Below, piece by piece: positions 52,950 through 61,008 of a stretch of DNA of 64,000 nucleotides. The notes beneath the pieces are model-generated. The model was not told the DNA's origin, searched no databases, and saw nothing but the letters and a program-made list of their open reading frames with translations. The DNA is from Arthrobacter sp. StoSoilB5. Its GTDB lineage: Bacteria > Actinomycetota > Actinomycetes > Actinomycetales > Micrococcaceae. The stretch's first letter is position 1. Every line of letters begins with the position of its first letter. A program made the position numbers and the translations under genes. The DNA is taken from assembly GCF_019977235.1 (NCBI RefSeq), contig NZ_AP024646.1:2852001-2916000 (forward strand), given 5' to 3'.

Positions 52950-53003
52950 TGCGTCTGGGCTCCAATCCGGGCTTTTTCATGGAAGAATCCCGGACCGCCG
53001 AAG

Positions 53004-53969
53004 TTATCGATCGCCCAGGAAAGCCTCTATATCGTGTCCGCCGTTGAGAATCTCGGCCGTCCCATGATCAGAGGTTTGATGGTCGATGAGAGCCGAATGT
53101 GCCAATCTGGCCATTTCCTTGGTCGCAGGGGACAACAGCTGTCCATGTCTTTTGATCAGTGCCAGCGTGTCGAACATTGGCTCTGCCATGGATACAGCCT
53201 GCAGTCCCAGGGGGTAGACCTCGGACTCCAGGGCGGCCCTGCATGCAATCGTGTCTCCGAAGCCGTCGGCGGCCAAGGACAGTGCCGCTGAGAGATACTC
53301 GACTTCAATGCCGGCGTTAATCGACATCCCTCTCAGTCGAGCCCGGGCGGAGAGCTGCTTCCGGGCAGGATCGGTTTGGGCGTAATGGGCGTCGTAGAGA
53401 ATGAGGGGAGCGGCGCATATTGCAGCGATATCCGGGGGCGTTTGTACCCGTTCCGGCGCTGCGCTTACATAGACCACTTCGTCGCGTGCCAGCGGGAGCA
53501 CATCGAGGCGGTCATCATCCACGGGCAGTGTTACCAGGCCGGCTTCCAATTGCCCGGCGACAACGTCGCTCACGGTCTCTGCACTGTTCTGACCCACCAG
53601 CCGAATACGAACGTTGGGATGCTTTTGTCGGAATCGTTTCGCCAGGTCCTGCTTGATGTAGAACTCCGCATTTCGCAGAAGGCCAAAGGTGGCCGTTCCG
53701 CCGCCCAGGGAGAGGAGGGCGCTTACCGCTTCTGCGCCTTGCTTGGCGGCAAAAACGGTTTGCTCCGCATAGGGAAGTAATTCTTCCCCTGCGGCCGACA
53801 ATACGAGCGTCCGGCCACTCCGGCTGAAGAGGGGCGCACCGAGTTCGGTTTCCAGCCGACGGATGAGGTCGGAAACTGCGGGCTGACTCATGCCCAGCGC
53901 TGCAGCCGCCGCAGTAAAAGTGTGTCCCTCAGCTGCTGCTACAAATGCTTCAAGTTGGGCCAAAGTCAT
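53004..53969 (-). CDS. LysR-family regulator
   Basis: 321 residues. HTH: LAQLEAFVAAAEGHTFTAAA, then AALGMSQPAVSDLIRRLE and GAPLFSR. C-terminal LysR substrate domain (FGLLRNAEFYIKQDLAKRF; AGLVTLPVDDDRLDVLPL). It is divergent from the HisD-like gene at 54155 and likely controls it, as is usual for LysR genes. An imperfect palindrome at its start (53972-53990) may be an autoregulatory site. Confidence 0.87.
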   Translation of the reverse strand: MTLAQLEAFVAAAEGHTFTAAAAALGMSQPAVSDLIRRLETELGAPLFSRSGRTLVLSAAGEELLPYAEQTVFAAKQGAEAVSALLSLGGGTATFGLLRNAEFYIKQDLAKRFRQKHPNVRIRLVGQNSAETVSDVVAGQLEAGLVTLPVDDDRLDVLPLARDEVVYVSAAPERVQTPPDIAAICAAPLILYDAHYAQTDPARKQLSARARLRGMSINAGIEVEYLSAALSLAADGFGDTIACRAALESEVYPLGLQAVSMAEPMFDTLALIKRHGQLLSPATKEMARLAHSALIDHQTSDHGTAEILNGGHDIEAFLGDR

Positions 53970-53971
53970 AA

Positions 53972-53990
53972 GGCAATCCTATAGGTAGCC
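53972..53990. promoter_or_regulatory. Imperfect palindrome at the LysR start
   Basis: GGCAATCCTATAGGTAGCC centres on CCTATAGG and has further partial arm matches (GGC/GCC). It touches the LysR start and could be its own operator. The rest of the 185-bp divergent spacer to the HisD-like gene holds an A/T-rich stretch with TAATGT/TATGGT, suggesting the promoter. Confidence 0.35.
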
Positions 53991-54154
53991 ACGGCACAGT
54001 TGGCTGGAGTTGGGATCGTCCGCCAATCAATAATAAGTAAAAGCTTTCGACTCTGTCGGTTTTAGGGGGGTAATGTTATGGTTAAGTCGTTTCCAAGTAA
54101 CGTGGAGCACACGCACTACCTGCGCTATGGCTCCAGCAACGAAAGAGAAAACCA

Positions 54155-55453
54155 TTGCGCACCTCCCTTAAGAACGCTGAAGTCACTATCTCGGACCCTT
54201 CATCGCCAGTAGGCGTCAGGGAAACCGTTGAAACCGTCATCGCCGACGTTCGTGAACGCGGCGACGCCGCGGTCCGCGCCTACTCTGAAAAGTTCGATAA
54301 GTGGTCCCCCGCCTCCTTCCTGCTGTCGCAGGACGAGATCGATGCGGCCATTGCACGGCTCCCCGAACAAACCGTGGAAGACATTAAGGCAGTTCAGCGG
54401 AACGTTGAGCGCTTCGCCCGCCTGCAACTCGACTCGCTCAAGGAATTTGAGGCTGAAGTTGAACCTGGAATCATACTTGGCCAGAAGAACATTCCCATCG
54501 ACGCAGTCGGTGCCTACGTGCCCGGCGGGCGTTACCCTCTGCTGGCCTCTGCCCACATGACCATCGTCACTGCCAAGGTCGCCGGGGTCCGGAGGGTCGC
54601 AGCAGCCACCCCGGCCGCCGGGGGAGTGGTTCCGGATGCTTCAATCGCCGCTATGCACTTCGCGGGAGCAGATGAGATCTACTTGCTTGGCGGCGTCCAG
54701 GCAGTCGCCGCACTTGCCGTGGGCACAGAGTCCATAGCCCCCGTTGATTTCCTGGCTGGCCCAGGAAATGCCTACGTTGCTGAGGCAAAAAGGCAACTCT
54801 TTGGTGAAGTAGGAATCGACCTCTTCGCAGGCCCTACCGAGGTCTTGATTGTCGCCGACGAGGCGGCCGACCCGTTCCTTATCGCCGTCGATCTGCTCAG
54901 CCAGGCAGAACACGGCCCCGACTCACCGGCCATTCTTGTCACCACGTCCCGGGAAGTCGGCGAGCAGGCCATTGAAGAGATCGATCGCCAACTGGTCGGC
55001 TTGTCCACCCGCGCAGTCGCAGAAGTCGCTTGGCGGGACCATGGCCAAGTAATTCTGGTCGATGACCTGAAAGAGGCCTATGCCGTTGCCGACGAGTTCG
55101 CCAGCGAACATGTGCAGATCCTGACGGCGAATCCACGCGAAGCGCTGGACAGCATGATCAACTACGGAGCACTTTTCCTCGGCGAGAACACCTGCGTTTC
55201 CTTTGGTGACAAAGTCATCGGCACCAACCACGTTCTGCCCACACGCCATGCTGCACGCTACACCGGCGGTTTGTGGGTGGGTAAGTACATCAAGACTGTC
55301 ACGTACCAGGAAGTCACTTCAGTAGCTGCCAGTGCTGAGCTCGGAGAGCTACTTGGTAGGGCAGCACGAGCGGAGAACTTCGAAGGCCATGCACGATCCG
55401 GAGACATCCGGGCTGCCCGGCCCGCTGGCGAACGACCAGCCTGGGCCTCCTAA
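54155..55453 (+). CDS. Histidinol-dehydrogenase-family enzyme, catabolic (HpsN-like)
   Basis: 432 residues, HisD fold. Motifs: VPGGRYPLLASAHMTIVTAK, LAGPGNAYVAEAKRQLFG, DLFAGPTEVLIVADE, SQAEHGPDSPA, EHVQIL, and IGTNHVLPT then ARYTGGLWVGKYIKTVTYQEV. The TGGLWVGKYxKT tail and the LKNAE start differ from biosynthetic HisD. They match the catabolic branch that includes sulfopropanediol dehydrogenase. No other his gene is near. The likely reaction is a two-step NAD oxidation of a primary alcohol to an acid. Start TTG 54155 is chosen because the ATG at 54127 lies in another frame and closes after 14 codons. It is divergent from a LysR gene. Confidence 0.83.
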   Translation: MRTSLKNAEVTISDPSSPVGVRETVETVIADVRERGDAAVRAYSEKFDKWSPASFLLSQDEIDAAIARLPEQTVEDIKAVQRNVERFARLQLDSLKEFEAEVEPGIILGQKNIPIDAVGAYVPGGRYPLLASAHMTIVTAKVAGVRRVAAATPAAGGVVPDASIAAMHFAGADEIYLLGGVQAVAALAVGTESIAPVDFLAGPGNAYVAEAKRQLFGEVGIDLFAGPTEVLIVADEAADPFLIAVDLLSQAEHGPDSPAILVTTSREVGEQAIEEIDRQLVGLSTRAVAEVAWRDHGQVILVDDLKEAYAVADEFASEHVQILTANPREALDSMINYGALFLGENTCVSFGDKVIGTNHVLPTRHAARYTGGLWVGKYIKTVTYQEVTSVAASAELGELLGRAARAENFEGHARSGDIRAARPAGERPAWAS

Positions 55454-55461
55454 CACCCTGT

Positions 55462-55492
55462 CGGTGGGGCGCTCCCTCAGGGCGCTCCACCG
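55462..55492. terminator. Hairpin after the HisD-like gene
   Basis: CGGTGGGGCGC at 55462-55472 pairs with GCGCTCCACCG at 55482-55492 with one G-U pair. It separates the HisD-like gene from the convergent LysR gene. Confidence 0.6.
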
Positions 55493-55515
55493 GCTCCGGC
55501 CAGCTTCGCAGGACC

Positions 55516-56409
55516 TTATGCAGCCGCCTCTAAATAGGGGTGGGCAGATGCAAGTTCAACCAGCGCATCCTGGACTGCCCTGGTCCGCGCCAGGCGTTGC
55601 AGTTCCCGCGGTATGGCCAACCAATATTTCCTGCGGATACTTACCGTGTCTGCAAGGATCCGTACAAGGCGTCTGTCGGGTTCACCAACAAACATTGGCA
55701 ACACAGCAACACCCAGGCCAGCGACTGCCGACATCCATTGCCCAGTGAGGTTGTTGGTCTGTATGACGGGGCGGACACCTGGCAATGCTGCATCCAGGAA
55801 TCGCAAGTCGGGGATATCCAGAAGCGAGTCCACATACCCGATAACCGCGTGTTCCTTCAGGTCATCGACTGAGGATATGACGGGATTCCCTTCCAAATAC
55901 GCCGGGGCAGCGTAGAAACCCAACGGATACGCGGCCAGTTCTGTAGCGTCGACGCCACGAATGGTGGGCTTGGCCAACGAAATTCCCACATCGAACTCTT
56001 TCGTTGCCAAGAGGTTCAGCCGGGTAGCTGTAACGATCTCAACTGCCAGGTCCGGATGCCTGTTTCTCAAGGCACCTAGCCCCGGGCTGAGGACGAAGGC
56101 GCCGAATCCATCCGGCGTGGCTATGCGGACGGTTCCCGATATGCGTCCCGGCCCTGACCCAAGTTCTTCCGCCGCCGCCAACAACGAGGACTCAACCGCT
56201 TCTGCGTGAACCGCGAGGCGTTCACCGGCGTCTGTAAGCTTCCATCCGCCTGCGGAACGAACAAACAACCTGGAGCCGGCGCTGCGCTCCAAATGCGAAA
56301 TCCGTCGTCCGACGGTTGTGTGGTCCACGCCGAGACCACGTGCAGCTGCGACGAGCTTGCCCGTCCGGGCGGTTTCAAGGAAGAAGCGAAGGTCGTCTGC
56401 CGAAATCAC
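55516..56409 (-). CDS. LysR-family regulator
   Basis: 297 residues. HTH: ADDLRFFLETARTGKLVAAA, then RGLGVDHTTVGRRISHLE and GSRLFVRSAGG. C-terminal ligand domain (GTVRIATPDGFGAFVLSPGL). The HTH variant DHTTVGRRI resembles the regulator subgroup of LysR proteins controlling dehydrogenases. It is divergent from the iron alcohol dehydrogenase gene, with an inverted repeat at 56424-56437 between them. Confidence 0.87.
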   Translation of the reverse strand: MISADDLRFFLETARTGKLVAAARGLGVDHTTVGRRISHLERSAGSRLFVRSAGGWKLTDAGERLAVHAEAVESSLLAAAEELGSGPGRISGTVRIATPDGFGAFVLSPGLGALRNRHPDLAVEIVTATRLNLLATKEFDVGISLAKPTIRGVDATELAAYPLGFYAAPAYLEGNPVISSVDDLKEHAVIGYVDSLLDIPDLRFLDAALPGVRPVIQTNNLTGQWMSAVAGLGVAVLPMFVGEPDRRLVRILADTVSIRRKYWLAIPRELQRLARTRAVQDALVELASAHPYLEAAA

Positions 56410-56423
56410 ACTCCAATACTACC

Positions 56424-56437
56424 GTGCATATTTGCAC
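56424..56437. promoter_or_regulatory. GTGCA-tatt-TGCAC inverted repeat, LysR site candidate
   Basis: Perfect 5-bp arms around TATT, 14 bp before the LysR start codon complement and about 117 bp before the alcohol dehydrogenase start. It fits the position of a LysR autoregulatory/activator site. Confidence 0.5.
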
Positions 56438-56553
56438 AGGAACGGGCATCTTTGGCCATTGTTTTGGGCAAATAACTTGCCGAGACTTGTATGCAGGGAT
56501 TAGAAATCAACCGCCGGGGCGCTGTTGCGCTCCAGTAAATGGATAGAGGAAAA

Positions 56554-57714
56554 ATGGTCGCAAATATCGCATTACCCAGAATCATGAAGGTTGGCGGAGG
56601 CTCCGTCGGACATGTTGGGTCGCTCCTGGAGGAACTGCGGGCCGCCAGGCCGCTCATTGTCACGGATGCCTTCATGCTGACCACTGGCAGCGTCGACACC
56701 CTTCTGAATTCCATCAAAAGCAGTGGCCTGGAGCCTGCTGTCTTCTCGGGCGTAGTGCCGGACCCCACTACAGACTCCCTGCATCAAGGGGTGGTTGCCG
56801 CGCGGAACCATGATGCGGACATCATCATCGGCTTGGGCGGTGGAAGTGCCATCGACACTGCCAAGGCCCTGGGGCTGCTGAGCCGTCAAGGCGGAGCCAT
56901 GCGTGACTACAAGGCTCCGCTAAACAACACAGGGCCGGCTATTCCCGTCATAGCGATTCCTACAACGGCAGGCAGCGGATCGGAAGCAACACAGTTCACC
57001 ATCATCAGCGACTCGGAAACGCATGAAAAGATGCTTTGCGCCGGGATCTCGTTCCTGCCGGTGGCCGCAGTTATTGACTACGAACTTACGGTCTCCATGC
57101 CGCCCCGGTTGACAGCCGACACTGGAATTGATGCGCTGACGCATGCCATCGAAGCCTATGTAAGCCGAAGGGCCAACCCCTTCTCCGATACATTTGCGCT
57201 TTCGGCGATCCGAACAATTGGCTCAAACCTTCGGCGCGTCTATGCCGACGGTACGGACACGAAGGCCCGGGAAGCCATGATGCTCGCCGCCACTCAGGCA
57301 GGTATCGCCTTCTCGAACTCCAGCGTGGCGCTGGTCCATGGGATGAGCCGCCCCATCGGCGCCCACTTCCATGTCGCCCACGGTTTGGCCAACGCAATGT
57401 TGTTTCCGTCGGTCACGGAATTTTCAGTGACCGCTGCCGCGTCTCGGTACGCAGACTGCGCGCGGGCCCTTGGTGTCGCCAGTCCAAGCAGTACGGACCA
57501 GTATGCAGCTGAGGCCCTGGTGGCTGAATTGCATGCACTCAACCGGGACCTTGAGGTCCCCACACCCGAAGCGTTCGGAATCGATCGTGAAGCCTGGGAG
57601 GCAAAAATCCCGTTGATGGCAGAGCAAGCGCTGTCCTCAGGCTCCCCGGGCAACAACCCGCTCGTCCCCAACGCAGAGCAGATTCAGAGCATCTACGGGG
57701 AAATCTTCGCCTGA
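56554..57714 (+). CDS. Iron-containing alcohol dehydrogenase
   Basis: 386 residues. NAD motif GLGGGSAIDTAKALGLL; metal-binding DTGIDALTHAIEAYV and HGMSRPIGAHFHVAHGLANA (HxxxH pattern). Family III ADH, acting on short alcohols, polyols or lactaldehyde-type compounds; maleylacetate reductases also belong here, and the sequence does not decide. ATG 56554 has GAGG 4 nt upstream; ATG 56539 has none, so the shorter form is chosen with modest confidence. It is followed by the mmsA gene after 55 bp. Confidence 0.86.
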   Translation: MVANIALPRIMKVGGGSVGHVGSLLEELRAARPLIVTDAFMLTTGSVDTLLNSIKSSGLEPAVFSGVVPDPTTDSLHQGVVAARNHDADIIIGLGGGSAIDTAKALGLLSRQGGAMRDYKAPLNNTGPAIPVIAIPTTAGSGSEATQFTIISDSETHEKMLCAGISFLPVAAVIDYELTVSMPPRLTADTGIDALTHAIEAYVSRRANPFSDTFALSAIRTIGSNLRRVYADGTDTKAREAMMLAATQAGIAFSNSSVALVHGMSRPIGAHFHVAHGLANAMLFPSVTEFSVTAAASRYADCARALGVASPSSTDQYAAEALVAELHALNRDLEVPTPEAFGIDREAWEAKIPLMAEQALSSGSPGNNPLVPNAEQIQSIYGEIFA

Positions 57715-57769
57715 TCTGCCAGGCAAACCACGCAAAGCCAGTTCAACACCAAGACTCCAAAGGATAGAC

Positions 57770-59263
57770 ATGACCACAATTAACCACTTCATCAACGGCG
57801 CCGAAACGTCCGGTGAAGGTGACCGGACCCAGCCCGTCTACAACCCCGCAACCGGGCAGGTCACGGCTCAGCTGCGCCTGGCCAACGAAGCCGATCTGGA
57901 CGCCACGGTCGCGGCGGCGAAGAAGGCCGCGGAGTCCTGGGGTGACATTTCCCTGGCCAAGCGCACCGCGGTGCTGTTCAAGTTCCGCGAACTGGTCGCC
58001 GCGCACGTGGACGAACTCGCCGAGCTGATCACGGCCGAGCACGGCAAGGTCCTCTCCGACGCCAAGGGCGAAATCGGCCGCGGCCTGGAAGTCATCGAGT
58101 TCGCCTGCGGCATCCCGCAGCTGCTCAAGGGCGACTACTCGGACCAGGTCTCCACCGGTATCGATGTCTTCTCCTTCCGCGAACCCCTGGGCGTCGTCGC
58201 CGGCATCACCCCGTTCAACTTCCCCGTCATGGTCCCGCTGTGGATGGCCCCGATGGCGATCGCCACCGGCAACGCGTTCATCCTCAAGCCCTCCGAACGG
58301 GACCCGTCCGCGCCGATGCTGCTAGCCAAGCTGTGGAAGCAGGCCGGCCTGCCCGATGGTGTGTTCCAGGTCCTGCACGGCGGCAAGGAAACCGTTGACG
58401 GTTTGCTGACCCACCCGGACGTGGACGGCATTAGTTTTGTTGGTTCCACCCCGATCGCCCAGTACGTCCACGAGACCGCCACCCGGCACGGCAAACGGGT
58501 CCAGGCCCTGGGCGGGGCGAAGAACCACGCCATCATCATGCCCGACGCCGACCTGGACAACGCCGCGGACCACCTCGCCGCCGCCGCGTTCGGTTCCGCC
58601 GGGGAACGCTGCATGGCCATCTCCGTCGCCGTCGCCGTCGGGGACGCCGCAGAGTTGATCGTGAAAAAAGTTCAAGAACGCGCCCTGGCCGTGAAAGTCG
58701 CCAACGGCACCGAGCCCGACGCCGAAATGGGACCGGTCATCACCCCGGCCTCCAAGGAACGCATCCTGCGGATCGTTACCGAAGCCGAAACCGCCGGCGC
58801 GGCCATGGTCGTGGACGGCCGCGACCTCGTGGTCCCCGGCCACGAAGACGGGTTCTGGGTCGGCCCCACCGTGATCGACCACGTGGGCACCGAAATGAGC
58901 GCCTACACCGAGGAAATCTTCGGCCCCGTCCTGGTCGTGGTCCGCGTCGCCGACCTCGAAGAAGGCATCGCGCTGATCAACGCCAACCCCTACGGCAACG
59001 GCACCGCGATCTTCACCTCCAACGGCGCCGCAGCAAGGAAGTTCCAGCGCTCCGTGACCGTGGGCATGGTGGGCATCAACGTGCCCCTGCCCGTCCCGGT
59101 CGCCTACCACTCCTTCGGCGGCTGGAAAAACTCCCTCTTCGGCGACAAACACATCTACGGCCCCGAAGGCGTCTCCTTCTACACCCGCGGCAAAGTCATC
59201 ACCTCCCGCTGGCCAGAACCCACCCACGCCTCCGGCGCCTCCTACAACTTCCCCTCCAACTAA
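57770..59263 (+). CDS. mmsA: CoA-acylating methylmalonate/malonate-semialdehyde dehydrogenase
   Basis: 497 residues. Motifs: GITPFNFPVMVPLWM, KPSERDPSAPML, ALGGAKNHAIIMPDAD (no ELGGK, so no general-base Glu, typical of CoA-acylating MmsA/IolA), GSAGERCMAIS (catalytic Cys), and FGPVLVVVRV. It converts malonate semialdehyde to acetyl-CoA or methylmalonate semialdehyde to propionyl-CoA; IolA is the last step of inositol catabolism. Codon choice from about 57830 on is markedly more C/G-rich at third positions than in its neighbours. It is followed by a strong hairpin with GTTTT. Confidence 0.92.
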   Translation: MTTINHFINGAETSGEGDRTQPVYNPATGQVTAQLRLANEADLDATVAAAKKAAESWGDISLAKRTAVLFKFRELVAAHVDELAELITAEHGKVLSDAKGEIGRGLEVIEFACGIPQLLKGDYSDQVSTGIDVFSFREPLGVVAGITPFNFPVMVPLWMAPMAIATGNAFILKPSERDPSAPMLLAKLWKQAGLPDGVFQVLHGGKETVDGLLTHPDVDGISFVGSTPIAQYVHETATRHGKRVQALGGAKNHAIIMPDADLDNAADHLAAAAFGSAGERCMAISVAVAVGDAAELIVKKVQERALAVKVANGTEPDAEMGPVITPASKERILRIVTEAETAGAAMVVDGRDLVVPGHEDGFWVGPTVIDHVGTEMSAYTEEIFGPVLVVVRVADLEEGIALINANPYGNGTAIFTSNGAAARKFQRSVTVGMVGINVPLPVPVAYHSFGGWKNSLFGDKHIYGPEGVSFYTRGKVITSRWPEPTHASGASYNFPSN

Positions 59264-59275
59264 CAGCCACCATTC

Positions 59276-59324
59276 GCCATGGTCGATGGGCCTCCTGAGG
59301 GAAGGACCATCGACCATGGCGTTT
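59276..59324 (+). terminator. Strong intrinsic terminator of mmsA
   Basis: GCCATGGTCGATGG at 59276-59289 pairs perfectly with CCATCGACCATGGC at 59307-59320, followed by GTTTT. Also serves the convergent MFS gene end. Confidence 0.8.
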
Positions 59325-59361
59325 TAACCCGTCGTCGACCGCCGCAGCTCCCGGCCGCCGT

Positions 59362-60621
59362 CTAGCGTTCCGAACTGGACGCCTGGATGTTGTGCATGTG
59401 CTCGGGTGCTACTTCGTCACTCGCGGGAGCCACAGCCTTCGCGAGGATGACTCCGAAGGCGCAAAACAGCAAGGGCAAGATGAACGCCAGCGTCAGCCCA
59501 ACCATTCCACCCAGCCAGCCAATAATGGCCGGGCCTGCAAGCAGTCCCACGTACCCGCAGCTAACCACCCGCGCGAGCGTCTTGCCGGAATCGTCCCGTC
59601 CTGCGGCGCCCGCTGCCGTGTAGATCTGCGGAATGATCCCTGAAAGTCCCAGGCCGAACAGTAGCCATCCGATGATCGAGAGCGGATAGAGCGTCGATGT
59701 GACGACAGCCAGCATCCCGGCTCCGGCCATAAGGGAACCGTAGCGAATCACCCGGACAGGCCCCAGCGCATGCGCCGCCCGGTCGGCGAGCAGCCGACCA
59801 ACCGTCATGGCCGACGCGAATGCACCATAGGCCAAGGCGGCCGCAGCCTCGGACTCATTGAGACACTCGACAGTCTGGAGCGCGCTCCAATCGTTGGCTG
59901 CCCCTTCCGAAAGCAGTATCAGGAACGCCATGACGGCGAGGGCAACGATCCTACGCCGATTGCGATCCGGCAAAACAGTGCCTTGTGATGCATCTTCGTT
60001 TACAGGGTCAGGACCGGCTCCGGCTTCGAGCCGGAGTTCGGTTGCGGTGGACAGCAGCCTGGGCGCAGAGAATGCTGCGCCTGCCGCACCTACGAGGCAA
60101 GCAAGGAAGAGAATCCACGCCAGGTCCAGGCCGGAGGATTGCCCGGCCGCTGCGGCAACGGCCCCGACAGCGCCGCCCAAGGAATAGAAGGCATGGAAAG
60201 CGGACATAATCGGCCGGCTGTATCCTCGTTCCACAACGACCGCATGCTGATTCATCGCCACATCGGTGATTCCGTGGCCGAGGCCAAAGATGAACAGGGC
60301 GGCACCCAGGGAGACCGCATCGGTGGCCATGCCCGGCAGGTTCACGGTGACGACCAGGAATCCGAGTCCCAACAAGGAACTGGCCCGGCTACCGATCTTG
60401 CGAATGAGGATACCGGTGAACTGCATTGACACCAGTGCGCCGAGTCCAAGAAGAAGGATGAGTCCGCCGAGAACGGCATGGGATGTCCCGGTCCGCTCTT
60501 GGATGTCCGGAATATTGACAAGCCAGATTGCCGAAAGGAACCCGACTACGGCAAACGTGCCGAACACGCCCCACCGGGCACGGACAAGTGCGCGCTGAGG
60601 CTTGAGGAGGCAGGGCGGCAT
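59362..60621 (-). CDS. MFS transporter (YbjJ/FucP-like)
   Basis: 419 residues, 12 predicted helices: WGVFGTFAVVGFLSAIWLVN, IPDIQERTGTSHAVLGGLIL, and GLGHGITDVAMNQHAVVVER. This is a YbjJ/fucose-permease-like sugar MFS type. It starts at ATG 60621 with GGAAGGATTTCC upstream. A 12-bp palindrome identical to one in the TetR promoter at 45174 is about 134 bp upstream, so it probably belongs to the TetR/GMC regulon. It likely transports the substrate or an intermediate. Confidence 0.87.
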   Translation of the reverse strand: MPPCLLKPQRALVRARWGVFGTFAVVGFLSAIWLVNIPDIQERTGTSHAVLGGLILLLGLGALVSMQFTGILIRKIGSRASSLLGLGFLVVTVNLPGMATDAVSLGAALFIFGLGHGITDVAMNQHAVVVERGYSRPIMSAFHAFYSLGGAVGAVAAAAGQSSGLDLAWILFLACLVGAAGAAFSAPRLLSTATELRLEAGAGPDPVNEDASQGTVLPDRNRRRIVALAVMAFLILLSEGAANDWSALQTVECLNESEAAAALAYGAFASAMTVGRLLADRAAHALGPVRVIRYGSLMAGAGMLAVVTSTLYPLSIIGWLLFGLGLSGIIPQIYTAAGAAGRDDSGKTLARVVSCGYVGLLAGPAIIGWLGGMVGLTLAFILPLLFCAFGVILAKAVAPASDEVAPEHMHNIQASSSER

Positions 60622-61008
60622 GGAAATCCTTCCGGATCAAGACTGTGGAACGTCCTCGTGTAACCCTGGCGATGTCTTGACGTGGCCTATCGGCCTGCTT
60701 CAGAAACGGACGACAACGAGAAGGGGAGACGTTACGGCATCCCGAACGCTATGTGTACGATCGTACGCGGAGCAGTGGGTTCAAGCAAGGCTGGTCCTGG
60801 CCGTCCCTGACTCGCCCGGTGCCGACCACAAGAATGAACGCGGCGACGACGGAACTTGGAAGACAGTGGATTCACCCACCGGCCAACGATTTCCCATCGT
60901 GTGCCGGTCGGGCCTGAACGTTCCGCCGTGAGGGCCGCACAACACTGCTGCAAGTGCTGTACGGCCCAGTGCTGCTGCTAAACGGGAGAGCTTTTCGGCT
61001 TCACGGCC
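60622..61008. other. 387-bp intergenic region, operator only
   Basis: Between the MFS gene (minus) and the 3' end of the MHS gene (minus). It holds the GTACGATCGTAC palindrome at 60755-60766. No supported gene was seen; open frames here lack family features and ribosome sites. Confidence 0.5.
60755..60766. promoter_or_regulatory. GTACGATCGTAC palindrome, shared TetR operator candidate
   Basis: Perfect 12-bp palindrome identical to that at 45174-45185 in front of the TetR/GMC genes. It is about 134 bp upstream of the MFS start at 60621. Confidence 0.6.

Noticed and set aside
54127-54171. Frameshift at the start of the HisD-like gene
   Set aside because: The TTG frame already starts with the family N-terminus (LKNAE), so no residues are missing. 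The ATG frame is better seen as a separate short ORF.
58322-59317. 331-codon minus-strand open frame opposite mmsA
   Set aside because: The translation is Gly/Val/Asp/His-rich without motifs, as expected from the reverse of a gene with very C/G-rich third positions.
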